DNA of 64,000 bases from Viola odorata. Taxonomy: Eukaryota; Streptophyta; Magnoliopsida; Malpighiales; Violaceae. A model generated the notes under the pieces. It searched no databases, had not been told where the DNA came from, and saw nothing but the letters and a program-made list of their open reading frames with translations. The position numbers were made by a program, and so were the translations under genes. Location: the NCBI GenBank assembly GCA_963691705.1, contig OY829546.1:34132040-34196039 (forward strand). Direction: 5' to 3'. Below, in pieces: positions 31,211 through 43,975 of this stretch. Within the stretch, counting starts at the first letter, position 1, and each line of letters starts with the position of its first letter.

Positions 31211-34200
31211 TTAGGCCGATATAGGCTCATAGGGGTAAGATAGCCAAGGGTGCTTCAGAGCTTCAGTCGCAGAAGGGCGCTTCTTTGGGTTTATTTCAAG
31301 CAAATGACCGACAAAGTCAATGAAGCCTTGGTCACCCATCGGCAATCGGTGCCGCAAGGATGTCTTCTTTGGTATCAAGTATTCCAGCCTGTTGGTGTCC
31401 TGAGCAGAGGAAATAATTTATAAAACAATCCAGCAATACATGTAATATATCCAAACTTTGAATTACTGAATATATAAACATTACCAAAAAGTCAAAACAA
31501 CACCACAGTAAATAATGTCAGAAAATTGTCCAATGTCTGGTATACAAAGATGATGCCATAAATTGCCCTCCCCCCCCCCCCCCCCCCCCCTGAGGAACTT
31601 ACCGACCACTAAATCAAACTTTCCCTAAAAAAATTCAAGTTAGTGACGGTCTAAGACTCATGACATAGTTTTTGCCAGGGACGGTATGCCACGGATCCAT
31701 GATTAAATTAATGTCAATCAATTTTAATTGATAGATTTATAAGTAAAAGAGTATGGAGCAGTATACATCTAAAATTCCACCTTTCTCACTTTTCTTGCAT
31801 AAACAAACACTCATCCACACCATGCATGACATCTCGCATACACACACGCATAGATATTACAAGGTAAATGAATATGTAATTAGCAAAAAAGGAATTAAAG
31901 GAACTGGGATAGCAATGAAGCCAATTGAAAATAGAAAGGACATTCACCTGGTTACGCTCATAAAGCATGTGATTTTTGGTAAAATACTTATAGGTGTCCC
32001 GTCCTTTAGATAACATGATTTGATCAATAGGGCTTATAATTCCAATTACTCGGGCGAGTAATGTTGCTGGTGAATCATTTTGGAAGAGGACCTACAGCCA
32101 AAAGTTTCATTAATCCAAAATGGCACCAGTACTAGCAGTTAGGTAAGAAATTATGATTCTGAATTTTTGATGCAGAAACAAATACCAAGTGCATGAAAAC
32201 ACTACATCAGCATCGGAAAAAATCACAAATTAATGTACTATAGAATATATTTTTATCTCAAAGGCGGAATATTCAATGGAAAAAAGTATAGATCACAAGT
32301 TTCGGCCAAGTTCTCACTGTATCTCACATATAAATCAGCAAGTGGGAGAAAGAAAATGTAGCATCATGACATTGATGTTCCACGCACCATTCTAGAAGAC
32401 CATTGTTATGGAAACACGGAAGAATAATTCGATAAAGCCAAGGAGGAAAATTAGAAGCCTTCGTTAAACTCACATGGTTCTGCCAGTTACATTTTCCAAG
32501 TTATGATGTCCTCCTTACTATATTAGATTAGTATAATAGTATGATCACTGGAATTTTTTTTAGAAGTAGAAACTTTTGGAATTTTCCATTTGGATCCATG
32601 CTACATCTTCTACCAGCACTTTCCTCTATGGTTAGTGGGCCTTATAAGAAGAAGAAAAGCTAGCGTATAAAAAACAACCTAACTTTATCTTGTATTTCTC
32701 TAAACAGTAATGCAAATGCATATGCGTAGTTTTTTCCCTGTGGACACTTTATTCCTTTATAAACCAGCATTTATGTATCATCATATCACATAATTTTCAA
32801 CGTTGTGTCAGACGAATTAACAGAAAAGGATGCATAAGAAAGCCCCATCATAGATTAAGTCCTTGTGGAAATTACCATAGCAACTCTACAAAGAGCAGAG
32901 TGAAAACTTTGGGGATGTGTGGGGGGTAAGAATCACATAAAGATTGACAAGAAGTCTTTAAAATTCCAAGAAAATAGCTTCATCTTCTTATCCTGGATCT
33001 AGTTCGATACAAGTTGGTCAGCAAAACCACTATAAGGCACAACAAGGTTCTGACCTTGCACAAATTGCAAAGGGTTCCCCCCCAAAAAAATAACTTTTCT
33101 AAATTCTAAATGCAATCACAATTTTTGGCCTAGTTTTCACAGTGTATTCTCACATACTGATGAGCTGTAGTAATTTTCTGCAAAAACTCCCACTATGCCA
33201 CTCATGCAGAGAGAATCTTCTCCACACGAAATCTACTTTGGACAACAGAATAATCTATTTGTTGGCAAATTACAGCATACTATATAGTTTTAATTTTTTT
33301 TCTTTAAAAAAATAATGCTTTAAAAGAAATGAACAAAGTGCAAGAGCCTTATATAAAAGAAAAGGCCAAGGATTTATCAAATGCATATAAAGCAGGATAA
33401 GAATCAACAGCACTAAGTGCCATTCTTCTTTTCCTCTCCGCTTTGGCTGGAACTAGATGAACAAAAAATAGACATTGCCAGTAGAAGAACTTACATTGCC
33501 TGTACAAAGTTCTGCCAGGATGCAGCCAAGTGACCAAATATCTATCTTCTTATCATATGGAAGTCCCAAGATCACCTCTGGAGCACGATAGGACCTGGAC
33601 TGAACATAGGAGCATAGATGATCCGTCTCAAAACAGCTACTCCCAAGATCGATGACTTTCACCTCACATCTACTGTAGCTTTTCACCAATATGTTTTCAG
33701 GCTTCAAATCACAGTGTATAAGTCCAAGGCCGTGCAGAAACTGAAGTGCCTCCAAACATTGGATGGTAATAGACTGCATAGGAGAAATTGGAGATTATAT
33801 GCAACATTATGTAAAAAAACAGCCTGAGGACAAAAAGATGCACTCAACAAACCTGCAATCTTGGCATTGTGAAGTAAACCTCTCCTCCTGATTCTCTATT
33901 AAATTTATGGAATTCATATAAGTTTGCCTTGAGAAGTTCACAAACAATTAGCAAATGTTCCTGCAAAATAACAAAAGTTAATAAACCAATACTAGCACGT
34001 TTAAAAATTAATGGACTTTAAAATAGAGTATAATAATAATGAACTTTGAAAATGAGACTATCATTTTATTATATAAAAAAAATGAAAAAAAAATGTAGGA
34101 TTGTCAATTGTTCTTAACATCAATTGAGTGTAACGAGCTCCACTACTATGCATGCTTCGAGCATAATCACAAGGGTCATTTGGAATATCAATTAATTAGG

Positions 34201-37200
34201 GACAACAGAAAAAAATTTACCACATTAATTAAAGTGACAAAAGTGAAGCAAAAATGTCAAAGCCAATTAGTCTGCACAAACATAAACATTGTCCATAGGC
34301 ACATAAATGGTCACGACAAGAACATAATAGTCCTGTTTGGCCTATCAACAACCATATCTCTTTTAAATAATTGTAAGGATTACTTTTTAGCAGCTATATT
34401 ATTCCAGTATCAGTTGTGTGCGACATATATTACCTGTTCTGAAGAGCAGGCAGCGCACATGGACGATGTGAAAATAAATAGAAATGAAACAATCATAAGA
34501 TATGCACACAAAAAAACTTGGAAAAACAGTAAGCATCTACCTATCTTCTCTTTCAAGCAAACTTAACTCCAGAATTGCACGCATGCATGCAAAGAAAATA
34601 ACTGGAAGTATGAAGCATAGTTTGAGTAATACTTACTAACTAATAGAGCTTGTCATGTTATAATATCTAGTGTCTGATTGCATCACTCGGATGAATAAAA
34701 CAGTGGTTATAACAGAAAATGCAAAACAAACCATCTTAGAACTGCTTTCCACTAGAACTTCTCCAATTTTTTCCAGTGATATTGACAACAATTTGAGAGG
34801 AGAGATATATCATTTACATGCAATATTACCCTCCTAGAGAACCAGACAATAATCTTGGGGGCTTTTCATGCAACATGAAGGCCTTTCATCTGATATTTAA
34901 GTTCTTTTGTTTGTTACTATTAAATAGTACAAGCTCTGCAATAATTTTCCATTATTCTTTACAGCTTGATATTTCATGTAAGCTTTCCAGTTATGTTCCA
35001 GATTATTGCAATGAGGTGATGATTGATATGAGATATAAGATCTTGATTCACCCCTTTCCTACTGCTTATGCTGCATACGTCCAATTAATTTTATTCATGA
35101 CCTCCACTTTCATCCTTATTGTACAACCAGCTCCCTAAAATTAGCCTACCCCCTGCCCACCACCATAAAGACTGTAAAGCATCATTCTTCACCACCTAAC
35201 ATGAGTAACACTTTTTTTCTTTTTCCTTTTGGATAAGGAAAGTTATATCATTCCATTCATTTATTTGTTAATTCCATGTTGCAACAAAGCAGGCCCCACC
35301 ATCCTGGAGGCTGTAAATTGTTAAACCGTGGTACTCATCCTTAAGCAATCACGTTTTTAGGTGCAAAAAGCTTATCAAATTCTACAGTTTTTCAGGTTAG
35401 GCCTGACACAAGCATTTAAATGACTAATTGGTTCAACTCAAGAAGTCCAAGATTATAATGGAAAAATGCAATCATCTGCTACTGGAGAAAAGCATTCAAA
35501 TAAGAAATAGACAGAAAGCAAATATATTATCTCAAAACCAGAGGAGACAAACAAGGAATAAGACAATTATTTGTAATCCGGCAAGAACCTTGGTTAATAG
35601 AATTTCTTAATCCCCAACAGTAAAAAAAAGTTATAAGAAAGGACCAAAGAAGTGGAATACTGATAGCTGCACTACAATAAACTACCTTCAATATAAAATA
35701 TAAGCCATCAAGAACTCGAGAATCGCAAAGGCAAAGCATGTGTCCACTTACTCGGTAATAGAAGTAATCATACAATCTTAGAATGTGATACTTGTCAGCA
35801 GGATCATGCTTGTTCACATACTTGAGAAGTTTTATCTCATCAAGACTCTGATCAAAGAAATCCTTGTTGTTTTTTATAATTTTCACACAGACGTCCATCC
35901 CCGTATGAAGGTCATGCGCTTGTATAGCTTTACTAAAAGCAGCAGAGCCAAGATACTCAGTAACATGATAACGGCCAGCAATCACAGAATTAAGAACAAC
36001 ATGAAAATTCTTGTCCTCCTCAAAGCCAGTTCTGAGAAACAAAAGAGTTGAGTTGAAAAAGTCTGTTTCAATCAAACAAACAGATACAAATTTAATGAAA
36101 AAAGTAGTTGAGAACGAGATTTATGCTTAATTTCATGTAACGCTATGGACAAAATAAACGTGCTTAACTGGCAGGGACAAACAAAAATTATAAGGCAAGA
36201 AGAAAAAAAATACTGTTCCCGCTCGCTACTTGTTCACTAAGAATGCAGCTGCTTGCCAGCAATCCACCTATTACTTACATGAAGGGGACAGGTCATGCCT
36301 TGAAATCACTCTAGTCCTAGTTTAGTGAAATGCAAGCTGCTGCTTGTATAAAAGCCGCACTCCGAAGATTAGACAGAAAGAGAAGAAGCAATTAGAAGAT
36401 CAATGAAACAGGTAGACAGCGTCCCTACTTATAGGGGCACAGGGATTATAATGACAATGTTTAAACGGCTATTTCAAATTCTGTATTTTGGGAGCTGAAA
36501 CAATATTAATTCATAGGAATTGAACAAAAAGAATACCAAAACATCAAAAAGTAACCCTCTTGTGAATCATAAAAGGGAAGTGGTCCAGGGACTTTAAAAG
36601 GCAATTATGATTTTGTTAGACTTTAGGTTTTATGTTTAAGTTTAGGAATCCTTGTGTTATTAGGGATTATTATTTGGCTAGAATGTGATATGTTTATGAT
36701 ATGTTATACAGTAAAGATTAGGTGGGATCTCTTTCCCAACAAGGACTAGATAAAAGGGTCTTGATTAGGAAATAACTAAACATCATTTTGTTATTGGTCA
36801 CGTCTTAATAATGGGAGAATTTCTTATATGAATCTACAATATTTATTCATTTTACAAGTTTATGACAAACCATAAAACTATCTTCACTTGTTCAACTTAA
36901 AACTTAATTCAGCAGTGGGTTGTTATTGATTCTAGTCTCTTACATCTACACAGACATTAGAAAATCATTTTGGATTTTAGAAGTAGTCACCTCAATATTA
37001 AAACAAAAGGCTGCATCTGGTAACTTTCTCAGCATGCATACACCAGTAAATAAGTAGGACTAACAGAAGGTTTCTCATCTAAATAAAGCTCATGGAAGGA
37101 GAGGCATGCCTGTTTTTCCTATGCACAATTTTAAGGTTGAAAGTTTCAAACTCCTCCTCCTGGGCCTTTATTTGCCTTACTTGCTCCTGAACAGCTGCTG

Positions 37201-40200
37201 CCTCTTCATCCTCCAGTGATACGCCAGGCTCATCTTCCATAGCACTGCAAGTTTTCTCATCCTCTTCTTTCACTGCACACTCTTTCTCATAAGCATAATT
37301 TGAGACTGAAGAGGGAGTAGAATCTGTTGATCTAACAGCATTCATATTGTTTTCATCCCTTGAACTTCTAAGAGCTAAAGAATCACTGCTCTTCCGCTTC
37401 CATGAGGAAAGCATGTCATCACTCCCCGTCAAAGCATGCATACGGTCATCAGTTGCATCACTGATAACAGTATTGCAGTTGTTTGACCATAAAGGCTTAC
37501 CAGATCCTGCCTCTCCGGTCTGCCCATCCCTCAATGGTGGCGGAAAAGAAAATCCCCCGTCAGTATTATTTTTCATTTCAGGACGTGCGACTTTGTCATT
37601 TCCAACTATATATTTATTGGAATCTTGTTTAACAATTCTATGCTTCTCCTTGTTTTGTTTATCATTATCTTTCTTGTCAGAGTCATGGTGACAAGATCTA
37701 GACCCACCAGTGCCCACATCATGATCACGAAAATATTCCAGATCTCCTTCACTGCTGCCTCCTATCAAGCTTCCACGTATTTCACTGCCAATATCAGCAG
37801 CATCACTGTTGATACCAACACCTATTGATCTAACTGAACCATGTTGATCATCATCCACACAAATATCATCCAACCGAGTCCTTCCAGGCTCATCCAAGAC
37901 TTTGCCATCCGCTAACATGATAAGTTCATTTGTCTGAGTAACAAATCCTTGCCAGACAGGCTCTGCTCGCATCAAGCTCAGTTCTTCTTCATCCATCAAC
38001 TGTCCATCATACTGAGCTATTAAATCATTTTCATGGTTCCTCTCATACATCTCGGTCACTGACAGCCCTATAGGATCATCTGTAATAGGTTCGATAGTTT
38101 TTGACTGAAAATACTGCTCACCTGAGAAGTAAGAATCTTCCTCAGCAAAAGATTGGTCATCATCTTCATCTTTGGTTGGACCTCTTTCCTGTGGGTCTGG
38201 AACACTCCCATGACCCGTTCCCTTCTCATTATCACTCGGGTAATCAATTTCATGAGCCAGAAACCAAGCCTCATCCTCTATGGGCTGTCTCATGTACCCA
38301 ACGTCATCGTCGTCATCATATTCATCAGAATCCCAATATTCGTTCGGATAATCAATGGATTCACTAAGTCCATCACCAACAGTAGCAAAACCTGAAACTA
38401 GATCAGATGTATCCTCAGCAATACCCTGACTTACAGATAGCCAGCTGCCCCCAGCTATTCTTTTAACACCTGGATCATCAATTATCAGGGAAAATAGAAG
38501 CAGAATCAACAAAAATTGAACATCAAATGATTATAACATACAAAAAGATGTTTAGCAAATAAATAGAAGAACCAGAATGTTCCAATTTCACACAACGTTA
38601 GCAAGATGCTGCAAAAATTTAAATGAAGAATCCAAATATTTTGAAGTAATTTTCTCAATAGCTTACCATAACCACAACTAAGGTATGCTTGAAATTGAGT
38701 TGACAAGTCAATGGTTTTGAAACAAAACAAGTTGATAGTTAAAAAGTTACCATTGTAGCATTCAACAACAATGGTTTTAGGTATCTGGTGATTCCAATAG
38801 TATAATTTCAAAAAGCTCACCAAACATCCAAAATCTGTATTATGACTCAAATTAAGCTCTTATCCCATTGTCATAATCAGAAACACATACTGACTACAAA
38901 CAAGTCAACACAAGATACCACTCTGCAGGGCAGCAGGCGCAGAAAACAAAAGAATCCAAATTCATATGTTCTAATTTTATTTTACAAGTCAGTGGTATTT
39001 TAATAATCTCTAGAGTTCAAGACAATGGATGACAATTACTATTAACTTATTTTCACCTCTCATTAGTTAGCAATAGGAATGCACAAGTATACTTATGCCA
39101 TGCATAGGAAGTATGCCAAAGAATCAAAAAGCATCAAGTGAACCATTAAAAGAAGGGGCAAACTTAGTATAATGTACACTTTGAAATTGCAAAACCTTGA
39201 CAAAGTACTCCCTCCATTTCAAAATGTTAGTTGTTTAAGGTTTCTTTACCCAAACCATAAAAATACTAAATAGCCATACTTTTAGGTTAATTAATGAGTA
39301 CTTGTGCTTTTTCAAGAGTTACACTTTTCTCACTCCTTCCGTATCTCATAAATCATGTTTAGAAGTGCAGGGTCAATTTGGAAAAAAAGATTAATAACTC
39401 CTTGAATTATCTTGCAACAAGAAAAGTGACTAAAACTACTATTATGTTGATATGGGTGTAACACAGAAACAGGGTAAGCCTCCTATTCAGAAACTCATCC
39501 ATCATTCTCCAAAAATCATCTGAAAGTAATTAGGAATCAAACCAAAATTTCATTACCGCTGACACAGCATTTGAACTTCATTGTGCATTTACCTTCCACA
39601 CATAGTCACTACCAATAACTTTACCACTCAAATTTAAACTAAACAAACTAAAAATAACATTTAATGTTCATGAAAAGGAAGAAAGCAAAGAGAAGGATAA
39701 CCAGGATACACCAAGAAGTGTAAAAAAGAGGGGAAAAAGCACAGTAGAATTTAAAGCATCATACAGCCATATTGATGCTGCAAACTGACCTGACGAGTTG
39801 ATTTCCTGTCCAACAGGAACATCAAGATATGATCCCATAAGGTAGTTATTATCAGCATTGCTGAGCTTAGCTGCTGGGGCATCACGCTCAAACTTTTCAT
39901 GCCAACTCACATTTGATGACTTATCATCTGACTTGAGTTTAACTGGTGGAAGTCTAGGAAATTCTTCCTTTGGAATATCAGACACAAGGGAGAAACCTAC
40001 ACCTATTGAGTTCTTTAGTTCGGTGCTGCCTTGAGGCTTGCCAGAGTATAAAATTCTTCCAACCTCATCCACCTGCTCTTTCATAGCTGCTCTTACATCA
40101 CACAGATCAGTTTTCCTCTTCCCCTCTCTATTGTCAGAACTTGTAGGGATATTACAGCTGGTGTATGCATCCCCCAAGGAGAACGGAAAAACAGTCTTGA

Positions 40201-40828
40201 TTGAACAATCTTTCCATGGGTCAGAAGTACTTGCAGGATCCTCAGTTCTAGACCATGCATTATCTGTTGGATATCCTATAGTAGCAGTGGGCTTAAGTTC
40301 CTTTGTTTCCTGAGTTTGAATTTTGTCGTGTTTTGATTGAGCATTGGTAGTACCGATAGTAAAGGTTCCAGCCCAAGAACTCGTCTTTGCAGCTGAAAGG
40401 ATGATGTCTTCTCCAGATTCGGCATTTGGTACACCAGAGAAGTTAATGGTGGTTGGAGAAGCAGAAGAACCATTTTGATAAACATCAGCATAGGCAGGAT
40501 TAGAGTTCCAAGAATGCAAATCACGAAGGGCATCCTCGGAACTAAGTGGGTGATTGGGCGTAAGAATATGATTAGAGGACTGCTGAGCAACAGAAGCAGT
40601 AGAATTAGGCCATTTATTTTGAGTCTGAAAACCACATTCAATCTCCTTGACAATGAGTTCTTTAGAGAGGGATTTAGCAGGGGTTTGGTCTTCTATGGTA
40701 AGTTTTTGAAGAAAGCCATTCAAATCAGGGCGATTGCTGAGCTCGCCGCGTAGAGCTGCCTCAGCTCTTGTGAAATGATTTCTACGCAGAAAATCCAGAA
40801 TCACATCAACTGACCTGGTGTCCCCCAT
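31211..40828 (-). CDS. plant DYRK-type protein kinase, 1,132 aa, intact
   Basis: Dual-specificity kinase of the plant DYRKP group (Arabidopsis At3g17750/At1g73460-like). Coding exons: 40,828-39,790; 38,469-37,110; 36,031-35,752; 33,960-33,853; 33,773-33,495; 32,091-31,948; 31,399-31,211. They sum to 3,399 bases, a whole number of codons, close to the family length. Residues 6-29 are a LisH-like segment ([20 protein letters not shown]). An acidic middle ([15 protein letters not shown]) precedes the kinase domain, about 820-1,128. Seen there: glycine loop [10 protein letters not shown] (826-835), Lys850 in VCVKIIK, Glu865, catalytic HCDLKPEN (949-956), metal-binding DLG (971-973) and activation-loop [11 protein letters not shown] with Tyr985. 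HCD and DLG are normal for DYRKs. All catalytic residues are present. The intron after 37,110 starts with GC. ATG was chosen because the LisH start is conserved and upstream codons lie in 5' UTR or intron. Confidence 0.93.
31570..31590 (+). repeat. 21-base C homopolymer in the last intron
   Basis: Uninterrupted C run, a G run in the sense strand of the kinase transcript. Confidence 0.9.
37108..37109 (-). other. GC splice donor (GC-AG intron 36,032-37,109)
   Basis: Exon ends AAACAG and the intron begins GCATGC. The acceptor TTTCTCAG at 36,032 restores the frame to give HRKNRTGFEE. No nearby GT gives a continuous protein. Confidence 0.75.
39205..39240. repeat. Stowaway-like MITE end in kinase intron
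   Basis: TACTCCCTCCATTTCAAAAT resembles the conserved TIR of Stowaway (Tc1/mariner) MITEs preceded by TA. I found no matching inverted end, so it is a remnant at best. Confidence 0.35.
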
Positions 40829-41136
40829 AATCAGACTCTCTCGTCCAATCTCTGTACCACCAAACAGTTCTAGAGCTGTAGCAGCAGAAATTAACAACAG
40901 CGCGACACGAAGTAGGAACAAAAACCTAATGTGATGTAATTCAGGGGTTCTTGTAACAATGTAAATTAATTTGCGTTACTGAAGAAGCAAAACCAGACCT
41001 GACACCATCAAAATCCACGTACACCGCAAATGAAAAGACCCACGTTATAAACTGGTAATCCATCAGAAGAAAGAAACAAATAAATAAACAAACAGATTTA
41101 ATTGGGAAAATAAAAAAGGATGCGAGGGGGACTCAC

Positions 41137-41250
41137 AGATCCCAGATGGCTCCAAATCCAAGAGGCGAACAAGAAGTTGTAGGTTGCTTCTCTCACAGCA
41201 AAAGCAAGAACAAAATACTATTCTCATTCTCGTTCACTGCTGAAAACCAT
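41137..41250 (-). other. non-coding first exon (5' UTR) of the kinase gene
   Basis: Minus strand ends GGGATCT before a strong donor GTGAGT at 41,136-41,131. The acceptor in front of the start exon is either TTCTTCAG near 40,974 or CTGCTACAG near 40,877. The transcription start is not determined; T/C-rich sequence at 41,220-41,290 is typical of a plant core promoter. Confidence 0.5.
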
Positions 41251-41552
41251 CTTCATTTCTTTCTTCCTTTTTTCCTCTGTTTTCAAAATTTCATTTAATT
41301 AATTTAATTTCGGGCTGCAGTTTTTCGTCCCCATCCGGCTATGCGCAAGCACGCACGCATGAGCTGCTACACACGCTTTTAAAATTGTTGGTGCAAAATA
41401 ATTAGGGTGGACTATATAAGAAGCTAGTGGCATAATCTTCCATTCCGATCCCTATATTTTTAAGCTTACAACTTGAACTAGTGGTTAAGGAAATTCAAGG
41501 GACAACTTCATCAAATATGTCACCAATACCATTTTCTCCATCCTTTATATTA

Positions 41553-41562
41553 ATATTTTGTT
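41553..41562. repeat. target-site duplication, left copy
   Basis: ATATTTTGTT, repeated exactly at 42,956-42,965. Confidence 0.88.
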
Positions 41563-42955
41563 GGGAGAAGACACCCTAGGGTCCCTATGGTTATTATTTT
41601 TATTTTAGTTGATTTCACTTTTCGATTTCTGTTGAAGTCCCTATTGTCTAAATTGACGTTAACAGTCGTTTTTGCCGTTAAGCATCATTATTTCATTATT
41701 ATATATGACGCGGGCCCCACATGATATGTTTTTCTTTTCTTTTCTTTTTCACTTTCCTCCGACCTCACTCTCTCTCTCTCTTTTCTTTTTTCCTTTCCTT
41801 TCTTTCTTTTTCAATCTTTCTTTCCATTTTCTTTTCTTTCCTCTGCACCTCACTCTCTTCTCCTTTCTTCTCCTCACGACCTCACCCTCTTCTCCTTTTT
41901 AAATAATTATCATTATCATTATGGTTCAAGTTTAAAATTTGATGGTGATCTGGTTGGGATTTGATGGTGGTCTGCTTCGGTGGTGATTTGGTAGGGATTT
42001 AATGGTGGTCTGGTTGGGATTTGATGGTGGTGCTTGATTTTTGGGTTGATTTTTGGTTATGGCGATTGCAGGTTGATTTTGATTGGGTTTGGGTGTGATG
42101 CGGAGGGGAGAAAATCGGAGGTGAGAAGCGGCGGTGATGGTGTCGTGGGAGGGATGAGATTGTGGTGATGTTGAAGTTGAAGATGAGAGAAATTGAGATG
42201 GAATTGAGGGTGAATTGGTATTTGGCAGCATGGGATTGTGGTTTCAAATTAATTCGGCAGAGACGAAGAGAGGGGAAGGAGATGAAGTAAAATTTGAACA
42301 TAAGTGGGTCCCACTTTATTTTTTTTAGAATTTTGATAATTTATTCTTTTTGTTTTTTAACTTTTTATTAATTTATTTTTTGAAAATAAATTAAATAATT
42401 AATAAAACTAATATTTTAGATAATAAGAAGATAATAAAAATCTAAAAAAAATTGAATTTTAATAATCTATTTTTTTATAATTTTGTTAACATAATCTTAA
42501 TTAAGTTATTTTTTAAAATAATTAATAAAACTATTTTTGAGATATTTTTGAAAAGAGGAGGAGAAGTGAAAATAAAGAAAAAAAAATTAATTATATTATT
42601 TTTCTGAATTTTAAATTAATTACATTGTTTTCTGAATTTTTAACTAATTATATTTTTTCCTGAATTGAATAATTAATTTGTGTTTTTTTAGAAAAAAATC
42701 TGGAAATTAAAAATTAGAGAATAATAGATTTTTAAATAAAAAATCTGACCGGTGGGACCCACAAAATAGTCAATTTTTAAAAAATATTAAAATAATGACA
42801 CTTAACGGCAAAAAGTGACTGTTACCGTCAATTTACACGATAGGAACTTCGGAAGGATAACAACAATAACGCATGTGACCAAATCGAACAGAAATCGAAA
42901 AGTGGGATCAACTAAAATAAAAATAATAACCATAGGACCCAGGGTGCCTTCTCCC
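41563..42955. mobile_element. Mutator-like non-autonomous element next to kinase promoter
   Basis: Ends are inverted repeats: left GGGAGAAGACACCCTAGGGT then TATGGTTATTATTTTTATTT; the right end is the reverse complement with few changes. The 10-bp direct duplication ATATTTTGTT flanks it, in the 9-11 bp range of Mutator elements. Matching arms extend over 100 bases and include TTTCGATTTCTGTT. The centre has a repetitive GGTTGGGATTTGATGGTGGT stretch (41,940-42,030) and AT-rich DNA related to the arms of the element at 24,186-30,470. No transposase is encoded. Confidence 0.85.
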
Positions 42956-42965
42956 ATATTTTGTT
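42956..42965. repeat. target-site duplication, right copy
   Basis: ATATTTTGTT, as at 41,553-41,562. Confidence 0.88.
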
Positions 42966-43590
42966 CCTTATTTTTTTTTTTTATCTCTTTAGACTTTAGC
43001 TTCCGATGTGTAGGTATATTATTAATTAAATTGTAGAATATAAATATTATATAATATAAATATATTATTAGTATAATATTATAATGCATTACCAGTCTCA
43101 ATTTATTAAACTTTTATATATATATATATAGTATAATTCAATTGAAAATAATTAATTCTAATAGTAACATTTTTAATGTAATATAATATAGGAGTTTAAA
43201 TTTTTTTTAGATGTTTTGTTTATTACCTTTTTTAGTATTATTATTATTAGTAGTAATATATGAAATATAATTTAAGTTGAGAAATATTCAATTGCAAATA
43301 ACAATGAGATTAATAGTAATAAAAATTATCAATAATAAAGATTTAAATGCAAGGAAGATGAATACAATTGGTTAGTAGTTACACTTTAATTAACACCTTA
43401 TTATTGTAATTACTTAATTTATTTTTTAATTAATGAATTATCGTTGTTTTTATTTTTTATTAGTATCCTTTTGTTTTTAAAAATTATAATTAAACATGTG
43501 AACAATATATGCATCAAAAAAATGATGTGTTTCATAAAAGTAACTATTGTCATTATATAAAAAACTTATGCAAGTACATATTTATACAAG
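42966..43590. other. AT-rich intergenic DNA
   Basis: Long A/T runs and a TA repeat near 43,117-43,130. No gene or element is recognised. Confidence 0.6.
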
Positions 43591-43975
43591 CATGAATGAA
43601 GAGTTGTCCATACCTAAAGGTCCAATAACAAAAGCACGAACTAGAGTCATTCAAGTGTAGCTTTTAATCTTCATTCAAAGAGAACTTGATAAAGAGATAG
43701 CGCGGGAAGAAGGACAAGAAGAACAAATTGCTCGAATGATCAACCTCATTACAAGCCTAAAAGGAGGCCAAGGCCGCAACATGCTGAACCCACAGGCGCA
43801 AGACGTGACCAATCCAAGCACCAACCCACCTTTGGAATGTGCTCACTTCCTCAAGACCAGCCCAAACCTCCTCAAGTATAAACAAGAGTTATCTTCTTCA
43901 TTTTACTCTTTAGAGTTTGAATATTTGTTGAATGATATAATCCTTCTCTATTCAAGGACTCAATCTCGGTGAATT
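43591..43975 (+). pseudogene. gypsy-type polyprotein C-terminal remnant
   Basis: An open stretch reads KGPITKARTRVIQ, which resembles the GPMTRARA box near the end of some Ty3/gypsy polyproteins, then a stop, then a Glu-rich helix and MINLITSLKGGQG to the stop at 43,970. It is short and isolated. It could be the last coding piece of a decayed retrotransposon. Confidence 0.4.

Noticed and set aside
34108..34566. 152-codon plus-strand ORF
   Set aside because: It lies inside an intron of the kinase gene on the other strand, has no domain and poor coding character.
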